Assembly (NCBI RefSeq): GCF_014656075.1
Contig: NZ_BNBS01000067.1
Span: 1-46,293, forward strand
Length of the DNA: 46,293 nucleotides
Origin: Streptomyces hydrogenans
GTDB taxonomy: Bacteria > Actinomycetota > Actinomycetes > Streptomycetales > Streptomycetaceae
Direction: 5' to 3'
The notes beneath the pieces are model-generated. The model was not told where the DNA came from, ran no database searches, and was given only the letters and a program-made list of their open reading frames with translations. This document shows positions 16,601 to 23,054 of the stretch, piece after piece (position 1 is the first letter of the stretch; each line of letters starts with the position of its first letter). Made by a program: the position numbers and the translations under genes.

Positions 16601-17947
16601 GTTGTTCGCGTAGACGTCGTACGCGGTGACGCCGCGGTTGTCCGTGGCGGCGGTCCAGGTGAGTTTCACCTGGCCGCTCGCGGGCTCGGTGAAGCCGAGG
16701 TTCGCGGGGGCGGTGGGGGCTTGGGTGTCGCCGCCGTCGCCGGTGCGGGTGACGGTGTTGCTGTCCCCGGACTGGTTCCCCGCCGCGTCCTTCGCCCGTA
16801 CCCGGTAGGAGACGGTCTGGTCGGCCGGGCGGTTGTCGGTGAAGGTCGTGACGTCGCCCGCGACGGAGGACAGCAGGACGTTGTCGGCGTAGATGTCGTA
16901 GCCGGTCACGCCCACGTTGTCGGTCGAGGCGTTCCAGGTGAGCCTGATCTGGCCGGTCGCCGGCTGGGTGTAGGCCAGGTTCGCGGGGACCGAAGGCGCC
17001 TGGGTGTCGCCGGTGGCCGGTCCGTAGACCTCCAGCTCCGCTATCTGGGCGGCGGGCTGTACGGTGTTCGCCGTCACCAGGACCCGCACGTATCTGGTGG
17101 TGGTGGAGTCCAGGCTGATGGTCGCGGTGTTGTCGTTGGCCGCGTTGAACGCGTACGCCTGGGAGGCCGAGAGATCGGTGAAGTCGGTGCCGTCGGCGCT
17201 CCCCTGGATCTTCAGGGTCTGGCTGCGGGCGCCCCAGCCGGCCGGCAGCTTGAGGACGACCCGGTTGACGGCGACGGAGGCGCCGAGGTCGGCCTGGAGC
17301 CACTGCGGCAGCGTGTTGTTGCCGCTCTCCCAGTAGCTGCCCCGGTTGCCGTCGTTGGCGTTGGGCGCGGCGTACACCTCGGTGTGGCTGCTGGCGGTGA
17401 GGCTCTTGCCCGCGGCGAGGTTCGCGGAGGAGCCCTCGGCCGCGTGGACCTCCAGCTCGGAGAGCTGGGCGGCCTGCCAGCCGGTGTTGGCGGTGATGTC
17501 GACCCGCACGAAGCGGGCCTGCGTGGCCGGGAAGGCGACGGTGACCGTGTTGGCCGAACCGGGGCTGAAGGTGTAGGTGGCGGAGCCCTTCAGCGTGGCG
17601 AAGCTGGTGCCGTCGGCGCTGCCCTGGACGGAGAGGGTCTGGTTCCTGGCCTCCCAGCCGGCGGGCAGCTTCAGGACCACCTCGTCGACGCGGGTGGCGG
17701 TGCCGAGGTCGGCCTGCACCCACTGGGGGAGAGAGCCGCCGGCACTCTCCCAGTACGTTCCCTGGTTGCCGTCGGTGATGTTGCCGGCGCCGTAGCCGGA
17801 CTGGGCGCTGCTGGAGGCGGCGGCGTCGCCGAGCGCGATGTTGGGTCCGCCGGCGGCGTGGGCGGCCATCATGGGACCGCCCAGCGCCAGCAGGCTCGTC
17901 GCGATCGCGGCGCTCAGGCACCGTGATCGCCAGGTGGGGGTTCTCAT
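13658..17947 (-). CDS. Secreted multidomain GH87 alpha-1,3-glucanase/mycodextranase-type enzyme
   Basis: This is a 1429-residue secreted protein. A signal peptide ends near 31 (AHA). It is followed by discoidin domains at about 34-168 and 174-309, fibronectin type III at 316-402 and 407-494, a third discoidin at 503-640, and CARDB-like domains at 645-750 and 755-868. A CBM6/35-like module (YEAED, GRKAVTLDATGEYVEF) spans 874-1032, and a right-handed beta-helix catalytic domain spans 1040-1429. In the catalytic part Asp1191 (FADGVN) and Asp1214/Asp1215 (TGDDS) reproduce the spacing of the three catalytic aspartates known for GH87 (n, n+23, n+24). The family hydrolyses alpha-1,3-glucan or nigeran. 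The start at 17947 has GAGGAA upstream. It is separated by terminators from both neighbours. Confidence 0.85.
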   Translation of the reverse strand: MRTPTWRSRCLSAAIATSLLALGGPMMAAHAAGGPNIALGDAAASSSAQSGYGAGNITDGNQGTYWESAGGSLPQWVQADLGTATRVDEVVLKLPAGWEARNQTLSVQGSADGTSFATLKGSATYTFSPGSANTVTVAFPATQARFVRVDITANTGWQAAQLSELEVHAAEGSSANLAAGKSLTASSHTEVYAAPNANDGNRGSYWESGNNTLPQWLQADLGASVAVNRVVLKLPAGWGARSQTLKIQGSADGTDFTDLSASQAYAFNAANDNTATISLDSTTTRYVRVLVTANTVQPAAQIAELEVYGPATGDTQAPSVPANLAYTQPATGQIRLTWNASTDNVGVTGYDIYADNVLLSSVAGDVTTFTDNRPADQTVSYRVRAKDAAGNQSGDSNTVTRTGDGGDTQAPTAPANLGFTEPASGQVKLTWTAATDNRGVTAYDVYANNVLRGSVSGGATTYTDTQPASATVTYHVVAKDAAGNTSVASNSVTRNGTGDSGSNLSVGKPIEASSTMGGFSAGNANDNDTATYWEGGGGAYPQTLTVKLGANADLDKLVLKLNPAQAWQARTQTIEVLGREQSATGFTSKVAAKGYSFDPASGNTVTIPLTARLADVQLKFTANTGAPGGQIAEFQVVGVPAPNPDLTVTGLSTTPVAPEEDDEITVSAVVRNAGAAPAAASKVAVRLGGTKVATGQAPALAPGEQATVPVSIGVRGSGSYELSAVADEANQVLEQNETNNTHTRSTALVVKPVASSDLLATSVTTSPSSPTAGDAVTFKVAVKNQGTEPTTAGDRAVTLELVNAQGGVVRTLSGAQSGVLAPGASAVVSLGTWTAVNGSYTVRTVIAADANELPVKRENNTQSQPLFVGRGANMPYTMYEAEDGAAGGGASVVGPNRTIGDVAGEASGRKAVTLDATGEYVEFTTRAATNTLVTRFSIPDAPGGGGINTTLNVYVDGVFKKALPLTSKYAWLYGAEAGPGNDPGSGAPRHIYDEANLMFGETIPAGSRIRLQKDSANSAAHYAIDFVNLEQVAPVANPDPATYTVPAGFTHQDVQNALDKVRMDTTGKLVGVYLPPGDYQTSSKFQVYGKAVKVVGAGPWYTKFHAPTTQDNTDIGFRAEATANGSLFKGFAYFGNYVTRIDGPGKVFDFQNTADIVIDDIWNEHMVCLYWGANTDRMTIKNSRIRNMFADGVNMTNGSTDNLVSNNDARATGDDSFALFSAIDAGGADMKNNVYENLTTTLTWRAAGLAVYGGYNNTFRNIHIADTLVYSGITISSLDFGYPMNGFGTIPTNFENISIVRAGGHFWGSQTFPGIWVFSASKVFQGIRVSHVDIVDPTYSGIMIQTKYNGSQPENPVKDTVFTDISITGAKRSGDAFDARSGIGVWANEMPEPGQGPAVGEVTFNCLRMQDNTENIRNTTNFKININPC

Positions 17948-17976
17948 CGTTCCTCGCTTTGTGGAGGGGTGAGGGT

Positions 17977-18009
17977 GGGGACGCCCGGACGCGGAAGCCG
18001 GGCGTCCCC
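17977..18009 (-). terminator. Terminator downstream of the second GH87 gene
   Basis: The perfect 12-bp stem GGGGACGCCCGG (17977-17988) pairs with 17998-18009 around a 9-base loop. It lies between the two GH87 genes, 15 bases past the stop at 18025. Confidence 0.75.
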
Positions 18010-18024
18010 GCCGGGGAAAGGGCG

Positions 18025-21000
18025 TCAGCCCTGGTTGAGGACGAACTGCGTGCCGGGCTGCGAACAGACGTCGCCCTTGGCCGAGTTCGTGATGGTGACG
18101 TTCGTCAGCGTGGCGCTGCCGCGGGCTCCGCCCATCGCGAGGATTCCGCAGCCGTTGAGCGACTTGTCGATCTTCACGTTCGTGACCTTGACGTTCGGCA
18201 TGGCGCCGCCGCCGGTCTTGAACTGGATGCCGTCGTAGGTCGACTCGTGGATGTCGGTGTCCCGGATGGTGACGCCCGGGATGTCCGGACCCTGCGCGAA
18301 GAGCGTGATGGCGCCGAACTCCTGGTCCTCGTTCCAGAACGCTCCGCCGGTGCGGTACAGGGCGTTGTTGGCGATCAGGGTCTGCCCGGAGAAGGGGATC
18401 GGGTCGTGGTCGGTGGCGAGCATGATCCCCGGGTAGTTCATGGTGTCGGAGACCACGTTGTTCTCGATGGTGTTGCCGTAGCCGCCGTAGACCGCGATGC
18501 CGTTGGCCCGCCAGGGCAGCTGGACCGTGTTGTTGCGGAAGTGGTTGTCGTGGCCGACGTCCACCGAGGTGTCCTTCACGTACTTGTTGGCCCACACCGC
18601 GAGGGCGTCGTCGCCGGTGTTGCGGAACGACGAGTTGTAGACGGTGGAGTTGCGGGTGCCGTTGGAGAAGTTGACGCCGTCGGCGTAGGTGTTGCGGATG
18701 CGCATGCCGCTGAACTCCAGGCCGTCGCCCGGCCCCCACAGCTCGGGGATGTTGGAGTAGTCGCGGCCGACCCAGGCGGCGACGTTGGCGTGTTCGATCC
18801 AGACGTTGCTGATCTTCGTGTTCTTGCCGAAGCGCCCGTTGAGGCCGACGCCGCCCTCGGCGTTGCCGTCGCCGCCGCGGATGGTGCCGGAGCCGAAGAT
18901 GGCGATGTCCGAGATCTTGGTGTTGTCGTCGATGTCGAAGCCGAAGTTGCCCTCGTGCGGGTGGTTGATCCCGTTCGCGAGGTGCGGCGGGGTCAGCGTG
19001 TACAGCTGGGAGTGCCACATCCCGGCGCCGCGGATGGTGACGTCCCGGATGCCGACCTGGTTGTGGGTGCCCCGGTTCAGCGGATCGTCGGTGAGGATCT
19101 TCTGCTCCTGGCGCCACTGGCCCGCCGGGATCCAGACACAGGGGATCTCGCCCTTCTGGTCGGCGGTGACGGCGCGCTGGAGGGCGTCGGTGTCGTCGAT
19201 GCCGTCGTTGGGCACGGCCCCGTACTGGGTGATCGAGACGCACTCCGCGGGCTTCGCGGCCGGCGGGGCGACCTGCTCCAGGTCGATCAGGTCGACGACG
19301 TAGAAGGCGGCGTCGTCACCCGCGTCCCGCTGGAGCCGGAACTTGGTGCCGGCGGGGTAGGACTGGGTCAGCTGCGCGTTGGACTCGTCGAAGAGACGCC
19401 GCGCGTCGCCGCCCGGGGTGTTGGTGAGCCCCTCCGGCTGGTCGGTGTTGCCGTACAGCCAGCTGTGCTTGGAGGACAGCGTCATTTTGCGCACGAACTG
19501 GCCGTTCGCGTAGAGGCTGAGGGTGGCCTCCCGGCCTCCGCCGCCCGGCACGTCCGGGATCGAGTTGCGCACGACGATCGAGTTGGCGGCGTTGGTCGAG
19601 GTGAACTCCACGTAGTCACCCGTGGAGTTGAGGCGCACCGACTCGCGGCCCGAGGACTCGGTGGCGAAGTTGGTGTGGCCGAACGGGCGCGTGGAGTCGG
19701 TCTGCAGGAGCGTGCCGCGGTAGCTCGCGTCCTCGGCCTCGTACTCCGTGTACGGCACGGCGGCTCCGCGTCCGACGACGAGGGACCGGCCGAAGACGTT
19801 GTTGTTCTCGTTGGTCTCCGTGACGGTGCCGGTGGCGTCGGCGGTCGCGGTGAGCGTGACGCCGCCGTCGGTGGCCGTCCAGGTCCCGGCGAGGGCCACG
19901 TCGGCGGTGTCGCCCGCCGCGATGGCCGGGGTCGTCCCCGACAGGGTGGTGGATCCCACCGTGAGCCGGGTGACGCTGCCGGCCGGGACGGATGACGTAC
20001 CGCGGTTCTTGACGGCGACCGTGAAGGAGACCGGCGCGCCGACCGCGGGGGTGCCCGGATTGGGGGTGATGCCGGTGACCGTGAGGTCGGGGCCGGGGGT
20101 CTGAGTGACGTTCAACTTGGAAGTGGCCGTACGGCTGTTGTTGCCATTGTCGAGCTCGGGCACCGTGTCGGTCGGGTCGACGGCGGCAGAGACCGTGTAG
20201 GCGCCCATCGGACGCTTGCCGATCGGGACGTTCACGATCGCCGACTGGCCGGCGGCGAGCGCGGGGACCGGGGCGGAGCCCGCGACGGTGCCCTCGGCGC
20301 TGACGTTCACCGTCGTGGCCGGGGCGGCCGCGGTGCCGGCGTTGCGGACGGTGACCTTGGCGGTCACGTCGTCCGCCTCGGACGGGGTGGCCGGCTCCCA
20401 GGTGAGCTCGTTGACGACGAAGTCCGGGGCGGGCGCGGCCGTACCGAGCACCTGGAGCTCCGCGACCTGGACGCCGGGGGCGCCGTTGTTGGAGAAGCCG
20501 GTCAGGCGCAGGTCGGAGACACGGCCGGTCACCGGGATGGTGACGGTGTTCTGGCCCGAGGACGGGCTGAAGGCGTAGTCGGCGCGCGCCTTCAGGGTGG
20601 TGAAGCCCGTGGCGTCGGAGGCGCGGCCGAGGACTTCCAGGGACTGGGTCCGCGGCCCCCAGGCGGAGTCGGGGTTGAGCTTGACGACGACGGCCGCGAC
20701 GTCGGCGTCCGCGCCGAGTTTGACGGTCAGGGAGCCGGGGAAACCGGCGGACTCCCAATAGGTGGACGTGTTCTCGTCGTTGGCGTTGCCGGCCGCGTAG
20801 TTCTGCGTGGTGGAGGTGGCCTCGATGGGCTTGTTGCGCGCCAGGTTGGTGCCGGTGACCGGGGGCGGGTCGCCCGGGTCCTCGCCGCCGCCGGTCTCGC
20901 CGTAGACCTCCAGCTCGGAGAGCTGGGCCGCGTTCCAGACGCTGTTGGATCCCACCTGGACCCGGACGAACCGGGCGGTGGCCGACGGCAGGTCGATGTT

Positions 21001-21405
21001 CACCGTGTTGGCCGCGGAGGGGTTGAACGCGCGCGCCTGGGCGGCGGCGATGGTGCTGAACGTGGTGCCGTCGGCGCTGCCGAGGACGGCCAGGGTCTCG
21101 TTGCGCGCCTCCCAGGCGGTCGGCAGCTTGAGCGCGAGGCGGTCGAGGTCGACCTGGGTGCCCAGGTCGACCTGCACCCACTGCGGGAAGGAGCCCAACG
21201 GCCCTTCCCAGTAAGACTGTTGACTTCCGTCGGTGACGTTGGAGGCCGGATAGCCGCCGTTCGCGCCGCCGGCCGTCGCGGCTCGACCGAGCGCGAGGTT
21301 GGTGTCCGCCGCGGCCTGCGCGGGAACGGGGAGCAGTCCCAGGGAGATCAGGCCCGCTGTCAGCAGACCCACCCCCAGCCGCCTGCTCGGATGTGTGCCT
21401 CTCAT
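18025..21405 (-). CDS. Secreted multidomain GH87 alpha-1,3-glucanase/mycodextranase-type enzyme
   Basis: This is a 1126-residue secreted paralogue of the preceding GH87 enzyme. A signal peptide ends near 31 (PAQA). Next come discoidin domains at 34-169 and 186-322, CARDB-like domains at 328-434 and 438-545, a CBM6/35-like module at 551-712 (YEAEDASYRG, GRESVRLNSTGDYVEF), and a beta-helix catalytic domain at 720-1126. The catalytic domain opens with a pectate-lyase-superfamily strand (QYGAVPNDGIDDTDALQRAV). The catalytic aspartates are predicted as Asp909 (YADGVN) and Asp932/Asp933 (TGDDA), again n, n+23, n+24. It lacks the fibronectin III pair of its paralogue. The ATG has GGAGAGG upstream. 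It probably has its own promoter in 21406-21679. Confidence 0.86.
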   Translation of the reverse strand: MRGTHPSRRLGVGLLTAGLISLGLLPVPAQAAADTNLALGRAATAGGANGGYPASNVTDGSQQSYWEGPLGSFPQWVQVDLGTQVDLDRLALKLPTAWEARNETLAVLGSADGTTFSTIAAAQARAFNPSAANTVNIDLPSATARFVRVQVGSNSVWNAAQLSELEVYGETGGGEDPGDPPPVTGTNLARNKPIEATSTTQNYAAGNANDENTSTYWESAGFPGSLTVKLGADADVAAVVVKLNPDSAWGPRTQSLEVLGRASDATGFTTLKARADYAFSPSSGQNTVTIPVTGRVSDLRLTGFSNNGAPGVQVAELQVLGTAAPAPDFVVNELTWEPATPSEADDVTAKVTVRNAGTAAAPATTVNVSAEGTVAGSAPVPALAAGQSAIVNVPIGKRPMGAYTVSAAVDPTDTVPELDNGNNSRTATSKLNVTQTPGPDLTVTGITPNPGTPAVGAPVSFTVAVKNRGTSSVPAGSVTRLTVGSTTLSGTTPAIAAGDTADVALAGTWTATDGGVTLTATADATGTVTETNENNNVFGRSLVVGRGAAVPYTEYEAEDASYRGTLLQTDSTRPFGHTNFATESSGRESVRLNSTGDYVEFTSTNAANSIVVRNSIPDVPGGGGREATLSLYANGQFVRKMTLSSKHSWLYGNTDQPEGLTNTPGGDARRLFDESNAQLTQSYPAGTKFRLQRDAGDDAAFYVVDLIDLEQVAPPAAKPAECVSITQYGAVPNDGIDDTDALQRAVTADQKGEIPCVWIPAGQWRQEQKILTDDPLNRGTHNQVGIRDVTIRGAGMWHSQLYTLTPPHLANGINHPHEGNFGFDIDDNTKISDIAIFGSGTIRGGDGNAEGGVGLNGRFGKNTKISNVWIEHANVAAWVGRDYSNIPELWGPGDGLEFSGMRIRNTYADGVNFSNGTRNSTVYNSSFRNTGDDALAVWANKYVKDTSVDVGHDNHFRNNTVQLPWRANGIAVYGGYGNTIENNVVSDTMNYPGIMLATDHDPIPFSGQTLIANNALYRTGGAFWNEDQEFGAITLFAQGPDIPGVTIRDTDIHESTYDGIQFKTGGGAMPNVKVTNVKIDKSLNGCGILAMGGARGSATLTNVTITNSAKGDVCSQPGTQFVLNQG

Positions 21406-21679
21406 GGTGACCTCTCCGCGATGCGGGGCAGGGCCCGTGGTCTGTCTTGGTCCGGAACAGCCCCTCGGCAAGTGACGGGCAGGGGGCCGACAGGAGTTCG
21501 GCAGGACCACGCGCTCTGGGACCCGGCATGACTCCGACAAGGATCAAAAGGCGGCCAGCCGAGTTCTTGAGCAACCCTGTGGCTCATTTGCGCCGCCAGC
21601 CCGCAAGGTTTCTACGGGATGACGTGCTTGTCAACGGGTCTCGTCCAATTGCAGACCGCTGTCACCGCACGGAAACGCC
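21406..21679 (-). promoter_or_regulatory. Promoter region of second GH87 gene, with GCAA/TTGC inverted repeat
   Basis: I see no gene in this 274-base stretch. Bases 21571-21591 carry GCAA and TTGC in inverted orientation, 13 bases apart, with a further GCAAG at about 21603-21607. The half-sites match those upstream of other genes of the island. It is therefore a candidate MalR-like operator, but the spacing differs from the lacI copies. Confidence 0.4.
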
Positions 21680-21725
21680 GACGGCACCGGTATCGAGCCG
21701 CTCAGTGCGGAATACCGGTGCCGTC
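21680..21725 (-). terminator. Terminator after first lacI gene
   Basis: The 14-bp perfect stem GACGGCACCGGTAT (21680-21693) pairs with 21712-21725 around an 18-base loop, 62 bases past the lacI stop. It separates the regulator from the GH87 promoter. Confidence 0.78.
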
Positions 21726-21787
21726 AGGGCCTTACTGTTCAGTTATCGGGCATGCCTCGATCGCGACGTAGGGCCGGTGCCGCTGAA

Positions 21788-22798
21788 TCAGCGCGCCGGC
21801 GGCGGGGCCGTCGAGCCGCGGACGACGAGCTCGGGCTCGAAGAGCAACTCCCCGAGGTGGTGCTGGGTGCCCTGGATCTGAGCGATCAGGAGGTCCACGG
21901 CCGCGCGCCCCATCGCCTCGATGGGCTGACGGACCGTCGACAGCGGCGGTTCGGTGACGGTCATGAAGGCGGAGTCGTCGAAGCCGACGACCGAGACGTC
22001 CGCCGGCACGGAGAGACCACGCCGCCTGGCGGCCCTGATCGCGCCCAGCGCCAGCGGATCACTGCCGCACACGATCCCGGTGACCCCGCGGCCGAGCAGG
22101 CGCGTTGCCGCGGCCTGCCCGCCTTCGAGAGAGAACACCGACCGCTCGAAGAACGCGTCGTCCCAGGCCATGCCCGCAGCCGCGGCGGCCACCCGGGCCG
22201 CTTCCAGCTTGCGACGGGAGGGCACATGGTCCTCGGGCCCCAGGATGAGCCCGATCCTCTCGTGGCCGAGGGATGCGAGATGACGCCACGCCTGCTCGAT
22301 CGCGACGGCGTCGTCACACGCGACGCAAGGGAAGTCGAGTCCTTCTATGGAGGCGTTGACGAGGACGACCGGGATGTTGCGCTCGGCCAGCCGGTAGTAG
22401 TGGTCGTGCGGGGCGTCGGCCTGCGCGAACAGTCCGCCGGCGAACACGACACCGGAGACCTGCTGCTGGAGCAGCAGCTCCACGTAGTCGGCCTCGGAGA
22501 CGCCGCCCTTGGTCTGCGTGCAGAGGACCGGGGTCAGCCCCTGCTGGGCCAGTGCGCCGCCGATGACCTCGGCGAACGCGGGGAAGATGGGGTTCTGGAG
22601 CTCCGGGAGGACCAGGCCGACGAGCCGGGCCCGCTCGCCGCGCAGCTGCGTCGGGCGCTCGTAGCCGAGCACGTCGAGCGCCGTCAGCACGGACTGCCGG
22701 GTCGCCTCGGAGACCCCGGGCTTGCCGTTGAGGACACGGCTCACCGTGGCCTCGCTGACTCCCACTTTCTTCGCCACCTGGGCAAGTCGTCGCGTCAT
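21788..22798 (-). CDS. LacI family MalR-like repressor (copy 1)
   Basis: This is a 336-residue protein. Residues 1-50 are a LacI-type headpiece (LAQVAKKVGVSEATVSRVLNGKPGVSEATR) with hinge helix. Residues 60-336 are the periplasmic-binding-like effector domain (LVGLVLPELQNPIFPAFAEV, VSGVVFAGG, DHYYRL, ISCDD-like ACDD, GHERIGLILGP, VVGFDDSAF, STVRQPIEAMGRAAVDLL). The overall pattern is that of Streptomyces MalR. It is about 89% identical to the copy at 31471-32481 (about 37 substitutions) with a nearly unchanged headpiece. The ATG at 22798 lacks a Shine-Dalgarno and lies 7 bases after a -10-like TAGAGT, so the transcript is probably leaderless. It is predicted to repress the surrounding glucan island; the effector is unknown. 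Confidence 0.9.
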   Translation of the reverse strand: MTRRLAQVAKKVGVSEATVSRVLNGKPGVSEATRQSVLTALDVLGYERPTQLRGERARLVGLVLPELQNPIFPAFAEVIGGALAQQGLTPVLCTQTKGGVSEADYVELLLQQQVSGVVFAGGLFAQADAPHDHYYRLAERNIPVVLVNASIEGLDFPCVACDDAVAIEQAWRHLASLGHERIGLILGPEDHVPSRRKLEAARVAAAAAGMAWDDAFFERSVFSLEGGQAAATRLLGRGVTGIVCGSDPLALGAIRAARRRGLSVPADVSVVGFDDSAFMTVTEPPLSTVRQPIEAMGRAAVDLLIAQIQGTQHHLGELLFEPELVVRGSTAPPPAR

Positions 22799-22867
22799 GC
22801 ACGCAACTCTAGCGCAAATTCTGCAAAGAGATTGCGTCCTCGGGCCTTTTTTAGCAAGCCCGTTTGC
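22799..22867 (-). promoter_or_regulatory. lacI copy 1 promoter with triple TTGCGC-type operator
   Basis: On the minus strand, TTGC repeats lie at 22821-22827 (TTTGCAG), 22812-22818 (TTTGCGC) and 22801-22807 (GTTGCGT), spaced 9 and 11 bases. A -10-like TAGAGT (22811-22806) sits among them and ends 7 bases before the ATG. A separate GCAAGCCCGTTTGC palindrome is at 22854-22867. CTTGCAG-type direct repeats are known at MalR-controlled Streptomyces promoters. Confidence 0.65.
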
Positions 22868-23004
22868 GCGACGCGGGCTCATCCGCTGAAAGGCTGGAAG
22901 GCGGGACGGACCATCCTGCGGTCGACGCGGGAGGAAGCCCGTCGCCGCCCGCTCCGACGGCCACCCCGCGAGGAGCCGTCACCCGTGCGACCGAGGCGGC
23001 GGTT

Positions 23005-23035
23005 CCGCGGGGAGCCGTCGTCCGACTCCCCGCGG
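23005..23035 (-). terminator. Terminator downstream of third GH87 gene
   Basis: The perfect 10-bp stem CCGCGGGGAG (23005-23014) pairs with 23026-23035 around an 11-base loop, 20 bases past the stop. Bases 22868-23004 hold no gene I can support. Confidence 0.7.
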
Positions 23036-23054
23036 GTTCTCCCGTGTCCTGGCG

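Noticed and set aside
13955..17926. Plus-strand open frame of about 1300 codons opposite the first GH87 gene
   Set aside because: The Gly/Val/Asp/Arg-biased composition has no domain, while the opposite strand has a signal peptide and recognisable domains throughout.
17948..19243. Upstream extension of the first GH87 frame on the minus strand
   Set aside because: It overlaps the second GH87 gene in another frame, is Arg/His/Pro-rich and lies before the true signal peptide with its ribosome site.
18773..19303. Plus-strand frames opposite the GH87 genes with Ser/Thr/Pro-rich translations
   Set aside because: They are third-frame shadows of the GH87 coding sequence without start signals or family patterns.
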